From positions 130,027 through 194,026 of the forward strand of contig CALRNH020000004.1 in NCBI GenBank assembly GCA_943369485.1: 64,000 nt of DNA. Reading direction: 5' to 3'. This document shows positions 49,445 through 58,000 of this stretch, piece after piece. The position numbers were made by a program, and so were the translations under genes. Each line of letters starts with the position of its first letter. Position 1 is the first letter of the stretch. The notes beneath the pieces are model-generated. The model was not told the DNA's origin. It saw only the letters and a list, made by a program, of their open reading frames with translations, and did no database searches. The stretch is from ATX-6F1 sp943369485 (GTDB lineage: Bacteria > Cyanobacteriota > Cyanobacteriia > PCC-6307 > Cyanobiaceae).

Positions 49445-49686
49445 CAGTCCAGGTCGAAGCCGGCGCCGCGCATCCAGCGCTCGAACTCGATCAGCACCAG
49501 TTCGTTGGGGCAGTCGACCAGGCTCAGGCCCCCCACGGTGCAGTCCCCCTGGCCGCCGTGGTGCAGGGAGAGATGGAAGCTCTTGCCGCTGAGGCCACAG
49601 ACCTCAGGATCACTGCGTACCACCACATCGAGGCAGGCCCCCAGCCGGGTGACCCGGCGCCGCAGTTCCGACCAGCTCATGGTCAT
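49444..49686 (-). CDS. small soluble protein, unknown
   Basis: 80 residues from ATG 49686 (MTMSWSELRRRVTRLG); the ATG two codons later is equally possible. Contains a GLSGKSFHLSLHHGGQGDCT stretch and VDCPNELVLIEFERWMRG, with three or four cysteines. No signal peptide. It overlaps the membrane-protein gene downstream. No family recognised, but the coherent composition supports a real gene. Confidence 0.6.
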   Translation of the reverse strand: MTMSWSELRRRVTRLGACLDVVVRSDPEVCGLSGKSFHLSLHHGGQGDCTVGGLSLVDCPNELVLIEFERWMRGAGFDLD

Positions 49687-49776
49687 GGACGCCTGTCTTG
49701 AACGGTGTGCGCGTTGCCCATCAGTGTGACGGGGCACTGGCTGGAGTCAACAGGCCTGGCGCCAACGGGTCCGGCG

Positions 49777-50406
49777 TCAACGGGGTGTCTCAACCGGCGG
49801 CGGCGGAGCAGGTGCGGCGGTCCGGGCAGGCGTACTGGTGGGAGTGGGGGCAGCGCTGGGACGCGGTGGCGGCACCATCAGCGCCAGGGAGGCGGTGAGC
49901 GCCACTGCGGCCGCGCCGCAGAGGGGGGCTGCCAGCCTCTGGGCCAGGGGCACCCGCACCAGCAGTTCCCGGCGCTTGAGCGGCTGGGAGGCCGGAAGGC
50001 CCAGGGGCAGTTGCACCCGCCAGTCGAGGCGGGCCTGGTCGAGGCAGCTGACCAGATCAGCGAGCTCGGCGTCGTCGAGCTGCAGATCGAGGGGCTCGGT
50101 GTTGGGCTGGCTGCTGCGCAGCAGCAGCCGGTGACCGGTGCCCCGTGATTCGATCGTGACCGGGTGGTTGGCGGCCCCGAAGGCCTTGGGGACGTCGCTC
50201 ACCAGGTGCCGGGCGTAGGGCAGCACCACTTCGATCAGGGCCACCAGATGGTCACGCTTGCCCTCCAGCTCCGGCCGGCCCGCCAGGGTGAGCGTCCAGC
50301 CGGTGAGGATGCCCAGCACCTGCTCGCCCTGCCCGATCGAGACATCCGGCAGGCCCTCGAGCAGCAGCCGGGCGCTGATCTGTTCGTAGCGGTAGGTGAG
50401 CTTCAT
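49777..50406 (-). CDS. DUF4335 protein
   Basis: 209 residues from ATG 50406 (MKLTYRYEQISARLLLEGLP). The MKLTYRYE start and following strand-rich region match the cyanobacterial DUF4335 family. A membrane segment lies near residues 165-185 (GAAAVALTASLALMV), followed by a Pro/Thr-rich tail. The DUF3038 gene lies directly upstream, 10 bp away. The two are a conserved pair in cyanobacteria with no known function. Confidence 0.78.
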   Translation of the reverse strand: MKLTYRYEQISARLLLEGLPDVSIGQGEQVLGILTGWTLTLAGRPELEGKRDHLVALIEVVLPYARHLVSDVPKAFGAANHPVTIESRGTGHRLLLRSSQPNTEPLDLQLDDAELADLVSCLDQARLDWRVQLPLGLPASQPLKRRELLVRVPLAQRLAAPLCGAAAVALTASLALMVPPPRPSAAPTPTSTPARTAAPAPPPPVETPR

Positions 50407-50416
50407 GCCGGCGCAA

Positions 50417-50974
50417 TCAGGCGGGGGCGTCCAGGAGGCTGGCCCGGAGCCGCTCGAACCCTCCCACACCGGCCGTCAGGGAGAGGGTGCGCACCAGCTG
50501 GCGGGAGAGCTGGGGGCCATCGTCGGGATTGAGCAGCCGCTGCACGGCACCGCGGCGCAGGTTGAGCCGCTCGGCCACCAGATCGCTCAGCCGCGCCTGG
50601 AACAGGGCCCAGCGCTGGGCCGTGACGGGCTCGGGTTCGGCGCTGGAGAGCAACTGACGCAGCATGGGGTAGAGGCGCTCGGCCATCGCGCAGAGGATGC
50701 GGATCAGGGCGTCGCTTTCGAGCGGAGCGAGCTGACCGCGGCTTGTGGCCCGGCGCAGGGGGTTGGTGCAGCGCCGCTTCCAGAGCTCGACGCGGTTGGG
50801 GAACAGCTCGGAGAAGCCCAGTTGCTCACTCATCCAGACCATGGCCTCGCCGCCGTTGAGGTCGAGGGCTTCGACGCAGAGCAGCAGCAGATCGAGGCGC
50901 TCCAGCCCCCGGCGGGGCAGCGCTCTGGCCTGCTCGCTGGGGCTTGTGGCGGAGAGGGAGATGGATTCGGGCAT
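50417..50974 (-). CDS. DUF3038 protein
   Basis: 185 residues, mostly helical. LDLLLLCVEALDLNGGEAMV followed by LGFSELFPNRVELWKRRCTN and ALIRILCAMAERLYPMLRQL fits the DUF3038 family of cyanobacteria. No membrane span. It is the first gene of the pair with DUF4335 and is divergent from apt with only 36 bp between the starts. Confidence 0.78.
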   Translation of the reverse strand: MPESISLSATSPSEQARALPRRGLERLDLLLLCVEALDLNGGEAMVWMSEQLGFSELFPNRVELWKRRCTNPLRRATSRGQLAPLESDALIRILCAMAERLYPMLRQLLSSAEPEPVTAQRWALFQARLSDLVAERLNLRRGAVQRLLNPDDGPQLSRQLVRTLSLTAGVGGFERLRASLLDAPA

Positions 50975-51010
50975 GGCTGCGATGATGCCAGCGCTCCAGG
51001 CGATCCGTCA

Positions 51011-51538
51011 GTGCCTCCTGTTGATCTGCGTCAGCTGGTCCGTGACATCCCCGATTTCCCCAAGCCAGGGATTCTGTTTCGCGATCTCACCCCCTTGATG
51101 CGCGATCCGGAGGGTTGGCAGGAGGTGGTGCGCCAGCTCGGGGCGATCTGCGAGCGGCTGCAGCCGGACCTGATCGTGGGGATCGAATCCCGCGGCTTCA
51201 TTGTGGGCACCGCCCTGGCCACCGCCGTGCGACTGGGGTTCGTGCCCGTGCGCAAGCCCGGCAAGCTTCCTGGGCTCGTGCGCGGCATCGACTACGCCCT
51301 GGAGTACGGCACCGACCGCCTGGAGATCCAGCACGACGCCCTTGCTGATGGCGCCAAGGTGCTGATCGTCGATGACCTGCTGGCCACCGGCGGTACGGCC
51401 TCGGCCTGCGCCCAGCTGGTGGAGCAGGCAGGTGGGGCCCTGGTGGGCTTCGGTTTCGTGGCTGAGCTGGCGGCGCTCCAGGGTCGCGCGCGTCTGCCGG
51501 AGCAGCATCCCGTGGAATCGCTGATCGTGTATCACTGA
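51011..51538 (+). CDS. apt: adenine phosphoribosyltransferase
   Basis: 175 residues from GTG 51011. It converts adenine and PRPP to AMP. RDIPDFPKPGILFRDLTPLM at the start, GIESRGFIVGTALA, PVRKPGKLPG, and the PRPP loop VLIVDDLLATGGTAS are all standard. The GTG is chosen because the first conserved residues (DLRQLVRDIPDFP) follow within five codons; no ATG is nearby. Confidence 0.93.
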   Translation: MPPVDLRQLVRDIPDFPKPGILFRDLTPLMRDPEGWQEVVRQLGAICERLQPDLIVGIESRGFIVGTALATAVRLGFVPVRKPGKLPGLVRGIDYALEYGTDRLEIQHDALADGAKVLIVDDLLATGGTASACAQLVEQAGGALVGFGFVAELAALQGRARLPEQHPVESLIVYH

Positions 51539-51559
51539 GGCCCTGAGGGCACCTGGGGC

Positions 51560-51772
51560 TCAGATCTGGCCGTCCTGCCAGGTGAGCACCTGATCAAGTT
51601 GCTCCAGGGTGATCAGCCCGAAGCGCCAGAGCACCACCGGCAGGGGGGCCTGCTCCAGCTGGGCCTGCTTGACCCCGAGCCCCAGGGCGTTGTCACTCAG
51701 CCCCAGTTCCCGGCCCAGATAGCGCACGAGGTCGGAAGAAGGGATCGGTTGGGGGGCGGTGCTGATCACCAT
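51560..51772 (-). CDS. DUF2949 protein
   Basis: 70 residues. SSDLVRYLGRELGLSDNALG followed by LPVVLWRFGLITLEQLDQVL fits the short cyanobacterial DUF2949 family. It is helical and soluble. It lies convergent to apt, with 21 bp between the stops. Function unknown. Confidence 0.75.
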   Translation of the reverse strand: MVISTAPQPIPSSDLVRYLGRELGLSDNALGLGVKQAQLEQAPLPVVLWRFGLITLEQLDQVLTWQDGQI

Positions 51773-51812
51773 GGCCGTTTCCGGTGGGTCGGTTGGGGCG
51801 CGATTCGTGATC

Positions 51813-52991
51813 TCACTCTGACCAGGGGAGCCGGCGAGGGCAAGGGCCGAAGGTCATCAGAGCCAGGAGCGCGGCCCGCAGGCCCCCCCAGCGCTGCAGG
51901 GCGACCAGAGCCCCCCGCCGCAGGGCCTGGGCGGGGGGGAAGCGGTTGGAGAACAGGCGCACGAGCAGATCGGTGGCCAGCAGGGTGATCAGCAGATCGC
52001 CCAAGCGGCGCAGGGCATAGGCGGACCCGAGGCGCCGGGGGGAAAGCCGGCCGCGGCTCACCCGCAGCGCCTGGCGGCGCAGCTCGGCCACATCGCGCCA
52101 GCAGAGGTTGAGCCCCTGGCCGCCCACGGGATGGCAGCGGTGGGCCGTTTCCCCCACCAGCAGGGCGCTGCCGCGGTGCAGCCGTCGGGCCAGCTCCAGG
52201 GCCACCGGGTAGGCGCGGGGCCGATCGAGCAGCGCGTCCACCTGGATCGCGTTGGGCAGCACCCCGGCCAGGGCCTCGAGGAAGGCCACCGGTTCGAGGC
52301 TTTCCAGCCTGCGCAGGCGCTCGGCCGGGGCACTCCAGACGAGCTGGAACGTGTCGCCCCCCAGGGGCAGCACGGCGAAGGGTCCCTCGGGGCGGAACAG
52401 CTCCCAGGCCTGGTCTGGGGCGGAGCCCCGCAGGCGCACCTTCACGGTCAGGCAGCCCTGGCGATAGGGAAGGCTCCAGTGGCCGATGCCCAGGGCGCTG
52501 CGGGTGCTGGAGCCGCCGCCGTCGGCCACGACCGTCAGGTCAGCGGGCTCGAGGGCTGGGTTCGTGGCAGGGGACGAGGAGGTGATGCCCAGCTGCAGTT
52601 CCACGGCCGGGTGGGCCGCCAGGCGCTCGAGCAACAGGCCCATCAAGGGGCCGTGATCGATCACCCAGCCCACCGCCTCATCGGGCCGCTGGGCGCGTTT
52701 GCGGCCCAGATCAGCGGTGGAGAAGGGCACCCGCAGCACCAGGGAGAGGTCGCAGAGTTCGAGCCGCCGGAAGGGCACCAGATCGGGGCCGAGGGCCTCC
52801 CAGAGCTGGGTCTGCTGCAGCAGCTCCTGGCTGGAGTGGTTGAGGGCGTAGGCGCGGCTGCGGGCCTTGAGCGGCTCAGCTCCGAGGGGATCGAGCAACT
52901 GAACCCGCCAGCCCACCTGGGCCAGCACCAGGGCGGCGAGGGCGCCGGTGGGCCCAGCGCCGACCACCCGGGCCAGGGGGGGAGTGGGCAT
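51813..52991 (-). CDS. UbiH/COQ6-like FAD monooxygenase
   Basis: 392 residues from ATG 52991 (MPTPPLARVVGAGPTGAL). The FAD motif is VVGAGPTGALAALVLAQVGW, with the DG-type motif VVADGGGSSTRSALGI and the GD-type motif LLVGETAHRCHPVGGQGLN, in which Glu replaces the usual Asp. The family hydroxylates aromatic rings, often in quinone synthesis; in cyanobacteria its substrate is not certain. An N-terminal extension to 53015 is possible. A terminator for the upstream hli gene lies just before its start. Confidence 0.82.
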   Translation of the reverse strand: MPTPPLARVVGAGPTGALAALVLAQVGWRVQLLDPLGAEPLKARSRAYALNHSSQELLQQTQLWEALGPDLVPFRRLELCDLSLVLRVPFSTADLGRKRAQRPDEAVGWVIDHGPLMGLLLERLAAHPAVELQLGITSSSPATNPALEPADLTVVADGGGSSTRSALGIGHWSLPYRQGCLTVKVRLRGSAPDQAWELFRPEGPFAVLPLGGDTFQLVWSAPAERLRRLESLEPVAFLEALAGVLPNAIQVDALLDRPRAYPVALELARRLHRGSALLVGETAHRCHPVGGQGLNLCWRDVAELRRQALRVSRGRLSPRRLGSAYALRRLGDLLITLLATDLLVRLFSNRFPPAQALRRGALVALQRWGGLRAALLALMTFGPCPRRLPWSE

Positions 52992-53029
52992 GGAGAGGAG
53001 TGCTGGCCAGGTCAAAAAATGATGGCCAC

Positions 53030-53059
53030 AAAAAAGCCGCAGCAGGAGTCTGCTGCGGC
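53030..53059 (-). terminator. intrinsic terminator of the long hli gene
   Basis: On the minus strand GCCGCAGCA and TGCTGCGGC form a 9-bp stem with a 6-base loop, followed by six T's. It lies 22 bp after the hli stop. Confidence 0.85.
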
Positions 53060-53081
53060 GGGGAAACCGTCCAGGTGGTGA

Positions 53082-53345
53082 TCAGCCGAGGCCGAGCAGG
53101 CCGCGGGTGAAGGCTTCGCCTCCAAGGGCGAATTCGGTGGCCAGCAGGGCGATGAAGCCAAGCATGGCCATGCGGCCGTTCAGCTTCTCGGCGCGCTCAT
53201 GGAAGCCCCAGCCGCTCTCGGCACTCACCACTTCCATGCGGGGCTCGGTGGCGAAGGCGTTGAGGCGACCGCCGTCTTCGGTGGTGATGGTGGCGCCGCG
53301 GATGCTGGCGCGTTGCTCGGCGGTGGGGGCGGCGGAGGCAGTCAT
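53082..53345 (-). CDS. high-light-inducible protein (Hli), long form
   Basis: 87 residues from ATG 53345 (MTASAAPTAEQRASIRG). A hydrophilic N-terminal part is followed by the chlorophyll-binding helix FHERAEKLNGRMAMLGFIAL with the E-x-x-N-x-R motif and a short tail. It protects pigment-protein complexes in high light. The frame is open upstream to 53381, but that part crosses the HLR1-like site at 53370-53387, which supports the ATG at 53345. Confidence 0.92.
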   Translation of the reverse strand: MTASAAPTAEQRASIRGATITTEDGGRLNAFATEPRMEVVSAESGWGFHERAEKLNGRMAMLGFIALLATEFALGGEAFTRGLLGLG

Positions 53346-53369
53346 GGGTGTCTTAGTTGGGATGGTCGA

Positions 53370-53387
53370 ATTGTAACGCAATGTTTC
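53370..53387 (-). promoter_or_regulatory. HLR1-like site upstream of long hli gene
   Basis: On the minus strand GAAACATT, two bases (GC), then GTTACAAT. The second half is a full consensus match and the first 6 of 8, the best of the three such sites in the window. The site ends 25 bp before the ATG at 53345. An inverted GCGTTAC copy lies at 53391-53397. Confidence 0.5.
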
Positions 53388-53454
53388 GCAGCGTTACGGG
53401 GTGTGAAACCCGAACGGGTTGTGGGCTCCTCCAAGGGCCTCACCCCCATGGGCC

Positions 53455-54102
53455 TCAGCGCAGGCGCCGCAGGCAGATTTCCTCGAAGGCCGGCCGCAGC
53501 AGGAACGGGTACTCCCCCACCCAGAGCTTCAGCTGGGGGATCCAGCCATCGCTGAGGGCGCCAACGCGGGAAAAATCCTTGCGCTCGCTCAGCACCAGGC
53601 AGCGGATCACCATGCCCCGCCGCAGCACCTTGTGCTTCTTGTCCATCGGGAAGCGCAGCTGGCCCAGGTAGCCGTCCTCGTCTTCGAGCTCCAGACAAAG
53701 CCAGGTGCGCCGGTTCTCCACCAGCTCCAGGCGGCCGCGTGCATCGGCCTGCTCGCTGCGCTCCTCGACCCGCTCTTTGGTGAACAGATCGGCGATCGTG
53801 CCTTCAAAGATCGCCGCCGCCGGGTAGCGCCTGAGGGTGGCGTTGCGCTGGCCGGCCTCGAGGATCGGCCCCCAGAAGATGTAGAGGGCGAACACCACAC
53901 CGATCACCAGCCACACGGGGCCGAACTGGCTGGTGAAGAACAGGGTCTGGCTGATCAGCAGCGACAGCACGCCCCCGATCACGGCGATCAGAACCCGTTG
54001 CAGCAGCTTGCGCGGGTCGCCGGAGCAGGCGTTGAACTGGGGGCCGGTGGCGATGGCGGGGATCAGCCGTTGCAACTCACCGGTCTTGAGCGGAAGCAGC
54101 AT
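53455..54102 (-). CDS. conserved membrane protein, unknown
   Basis: 215 residues. Two hydrophobic helices lie at about 38-57 (IAVIGGVLSLLISQTLFFTS) and 61-80 (FGPVWLVIGVVFALYIFW). A cytoplasmic beta-rich C-terminal domain follows (TWLCLELEDEDGYLGQLRFP, VIRCLVLSERKDFSRVGAL). The start overlaps the dapB stop by one base. No family recognised, though the well-ordered domain suggests conservation in cyanobacteria. Confidence 0.7.
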   Translation of the reverse strand: MLLPLKTGELQRLIPAIATGPQFNACSGDPRKLLQRVLIAVIGGVLSLLISQTLFFTSQFGPVWLVIGVVFALYIFWGPILEAGQRNATLRRYPAAAIFEGTIADLFTKERVEERSEQADARGRLELVENRRTWLCLELEDEDGYLGQLRFPMDKKHKVLRRGMVIRCLVLSERKDFSRVGALSDGWIPQLKLWVGEYPFLLRPAFEEICLRRLR

Positions 54103-54953
54103 CAGAGCAGGCGCTCGAGGCCGTAGATCAGGCCGTTCAAGCTGCGCACCCGGCGCAGGCTGAGCAGCACGCCGGGCATGTAGGCGGAGCGCTCGATCGT
54201 GTCGTGGCGAAGGGTGTAGGTCTCCCCCGGGGCGCCGAACAGCACCTCCTGGTGGGCCACCAACCCCGGCAGGCGCACGGAATGGATCCGCAGGCCGCTG
54301 TCGCGCTGGCCGCCGCGGCAGCCGGCCAGGGTTTCGTGCTCCTCGACCAGGGGGGCATTGAAGGATTTGCCCAGCTCTTCGATCAATTCAGCTGTCTTGA
54401 TGCAGGTGCCGCTGGGGGCGTCGGCCTTGCGGTTGTGGTGCAGCTCGGTGAGCTCGGCGAAGTCGTAAAAGCGGGCGGCGGCGGCGGCGGCCTGCTGCAG
54501 CAGCACCATGCCGACGGAGAAATTGGGGATCACGGCCGCCCCCACCGAGGCCTTTTCGGCGAAGACAGCCAGGTCGGCGAGCTGCTCGGGGGAGAGGCCC
54601 GTGGTGCCGACCACCGGGTGCACCCCGTAGGCGATGGCGGCCCGGGTGTGCTCGTAGACCACCCTGGGGTGGGTGAAATCCACCAGCACGGCGCCGCCAC
54701 CGGGGCCGGCATGGCGCACCGCCTGGCTGGCGGCGCAGAGACTGCCCTCGAAATCGGCCGTGATCGCCACCTCCAGTTCCCCGAGGCCCAGCTCCAGACC
54801 GATGTCGGCCCCCTCCTTGCCGGCGCTGGTGTCGATCGCCCCCACCAGTTCGGTGTCGGGGGCGGCGCAGACGGCCTTGATCACTTCGGCGCCCATGCGG
54901 CCCAGGGCACCGGCCACCACGACAGGGATCGGGCCGGGGGTCGGCGAGGTCAT
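54102..54953 (-). CDS. dapB: 4-hydroxy-tetrahydrodipicolinate reductase
   Basis: 283 residues from ATG 54953 (MTSPTPGPIPVVVAGALGRM). It makes tetrahydrodipicolinate in lysine and diaminopimelate synthesis. Cofactor motif VVVAGALGRMGAEV, VLVDFTHP, GTTGLS, and the catalytic ELHHNRKADAPSGT box with His and Lys are all present. The open frame runs upstream to 55160 but would overlap the divergent chlH start. It is co-transcribed with the membrane protein at 53455. Confidence 0.93.
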   Translation of the reverse strand: MTSPTPGPIPVVVAGALGRMGAEVIKAVCAAPDTELVGAIDTSAGKEGADIGLELGLGELEVAITADFEGSLCAASQAVRHAGPGGGAVLVDFTHPRVVYEHTRAAIAYGVHPVVGTTGLSPEQLADLAVFAEKASVGAAVIPNFSVGMVLLQQAAAAAARFYDFAELTELHHNRKADAPSGTCIKTAELIEELGKSFNAPLVEEHETLAGCRGGQRDSGLRIHSVRLPGLVAHQEVLFGAPGETYTLRHDTIERSAYMPGVLLSLRRVRSLNGLIYGLERLL

Positions 54954-55083
54954 GCCCCAACGCTGAACTGCGCTGAGCCTATGGCCCCTGCTGGGCGTGA
55001 TCGGGCTGTAACGCCTTGGTGGCGGCGGCACCCGGGGCCTGGCGCCGTCCGTAGGCTGCTTCACATTGCTCAATCGATCGCCG

Positions 55084-58000
55084 ATGTTCACGCAGGTTCG
55101 CTCCGCCTCCCGCCGGGTCAGCCCTGCCCCCACGGCCGATGGCCGGCCCGATGGCCGCACCCTGATGCGGGTGGTTTACGTGGTGCTCGAACCCCAGTAT
55201 CAGAACGCCCTGACCGTGGCGGCCACCAGCCTCAATGAGCAGAACAACGCGTTGGCGGTTGATCTGTGCGGCTACCTGATCGAGGAACTGCGTGATCCCC
55301 AGAACTTCGCCGCCTTCTGTGCCGATGTGGCCGATGCGGATGTGTTCATCGCTTCGCTGATCTTCATCGAAGACCTGGCCCAGAAGGTGGTGGAGGCGGT
55401 GGCCCCCCACCGTGACCGCCTCAAGGCGGTGGTGGTGTTCCCTTCGATGCCGGAGGTGATGCGGCTCAACAAACTTGGTACTTTTTCGATGGCCCAGCTG
55501 GGCCAGAGCAAGAGCGCCATCGCCTCGTTCATGAAAAAGCGGAAGGAGGCCGGCGGCGCCGGATTCCAGGACGCGATGCTCAAGCTGTTGAACACGCTTC
55601 CCACCGTTCTCAAGTACCTGCCGGTGGAGAAGGCGCAGGACGCCCGTTCGTTCATGCTCAGCTTCCAGTACTGGCTGGGGGGAACGCCGGACAACCTGCG
55701 CAACTTCCTGTTGATGCTGGCCGATAAATACGTGTTCCCGAGAGGAGAGGAGGGCCGCCCCGAGCTGGCTGTGGCCGATCCGGTGGTGTTCCCCGATCTG
55801 GGCCTCTGGCACCCCCTGGCGCCGGGGATGTTCGAAGACCTCAAGGACTACCTCAACTGGACCGCAAGCCGCCGCGATCTCAGTGAGAGCGCCCGCACGG
55901 GTCCGGTGATCGGCCTGGTGCTGCAGCGCAGCCACATCGTCACCGGCGATGACGCCCACTACGTGGCCGTGATCCAGGAGCTGGAGTACCGCGGCGCCAC
56001 CGTGATCCCGGTGTTCTGCGGTGGCCTCGATTTCAGCAAGCCGGTGAATGCCTACTTCTACGACCCGCTGGATTCGGAGCGGGCGATCGTCGATGGGGCC
56101 GTCAGCCTGACCGGCTTTGCCCTGGTGGGTGGCCCGGCCCGCCAGGACCACCCCAAGGCGATCGAGGCCCTCAAGCGGCTCAACCGCCCCTACATGGTGG
56201 CGCTGCCGCTGGTGTTCCAGACCACCCAGGAATGGGAGGAGAGCGACCTGGGGCTGCACCCGGTGCAGGTGGCGCTGCAGATCGCCATCCCCGAACTCGA
56301 TGGGGCGATCGAGCCGATCGTCCTCTCCGGGCGCGATGACGCCACCGGCAAGGCCCACACCCTCCAGGACCGGGTGGACGCGATCGCCGAACGCTCGATC
56401 CGCTGGGCCCAGCTGCGGCGCAAGCCCCGCAGCGCCAAGAAGCTGGCGATCACCGTGTTCAGCTTCCCCCCCGACAAGGGCAACGTGGGCACGGCGGCCT
56501 ACCTGGATGTGTTCGGCTCGATCCACCGGGTGCTCCAGGAAATGGGCGCCAAGGGCTACGACGTGCAGGGTCTGCCCCGGGATTCCAAGGCGTTGATGGA
56601 GGCGGTGATCAACGACCCCGAGGCCCTGGTGGGGGCGCCGGAGCTGGCGATCGCCCACCGCATGAGCGTGGCCGAATACGAACGGCTCACTCCCTACTCC
56701 GAGCGACTGGAGGAGAACTGGGGCAAGCCCCCCGGCAACCTCAACTCAGATGGCACCAACCTGCTGATCTACGGCCGGCACTTCGGCAACGTGTTCATCG
56801 GTGTGCAGCCCACCTTCGGCTACGAGGGTGATCCGATGCGGCTGCTCTATTCGCGCAGCGCCAGCCCCCATCACGGTTTCGCCGCCTACTACACCTACCT
56901 CGAGAAGATCTGGAAGGCCGATGCGGTGCTGCACTTCGGCACCCATGGCTCGCTGGAGTTCATGCCCGGCAAGCAGATGGGCATGAGCGACACCTGCTAC
57001 CCCGATTCGCTGATCGGCGCTTTGCCGAACCTCTACTACTACGCCGCCAACAACCCGAGCGAAGCCACGATCGCCAAGCGCCGGGGCTACGCGGCCACCA
57101 TCAGCTACCTGACGCCGCCGGCGGAGAACGCCGGCCTCTACAAGGGCCTCAAGGAGCTGGGGGAGCTGGTGGGCTCCTACCAGCAACTGCGGGAGAGCTC
57201 CCGGGGTGTGCAGATCGTCAACGCGATGGTGGAGACGGCGCGCCAGTGCAACCTCGACAAGGATGTGAGCCTGCCGGAACTGGATGCGGCTGGGCTGAGC
57301 CTCGAGCAGCGCGACGACGTGGTGGGCGCGCTGTATCGCCAGCTGATGGAGATCGAGAGCCGGCTGCTGCCCTGTGGCCTGCACACGATCGGCAAGCCCC
57401 CCACCGCCGAGGAGGCGATCGCCACCCTGGTGAACATCGCCGCCCTCGAGCGCGAAGAGGATGGTTACCGCAGCCTGCCGGCTCTGCTGGCCGAGAGCAT
57501 CGGCCGCACGATCGATGAGGTGTATCGCGGCAACGATGCCGGGGTGCTGGCCGATGTGGAGCTCAACCAACGGATCACCGAGGCCAGCCGCAAGGCGGTG
57601 GCCTCGATGGTGCGCGCGGTGACCGGCAGTGATGGCCGGGTGGATCTCAAGGGCCGTTTCGGCTGGTTCTTCGCCCTGCTCGAGCGCTTCGGCTACGAGC
57701 GGCCCAGCCCCTGGCTGAGCTCCTGCCGTGCCTCAGGCTTTGCGGCGGTGGAGCCCAGCGAACTCGACAAGCTGTTCGGCTACCTGCGTTTTTGCCTCGA
57801 GCAGATCTGCGCCGACATGGAGATGGAGAGCCTGCTGCGGGCCCTCGATGGCGAATACGTGTTGCCGGGGCCCGGCGGTGATCCGATCCGCAATCCCGGG
57901 GTGCTGCCCAGCGGCAAGAACATCCATGCCCTCGATCCCCAGTCGATCCCCACCCGCGCGGCGATCGCGGCCGCCAAGGTGGTGGTGGATCGGCTGATCG

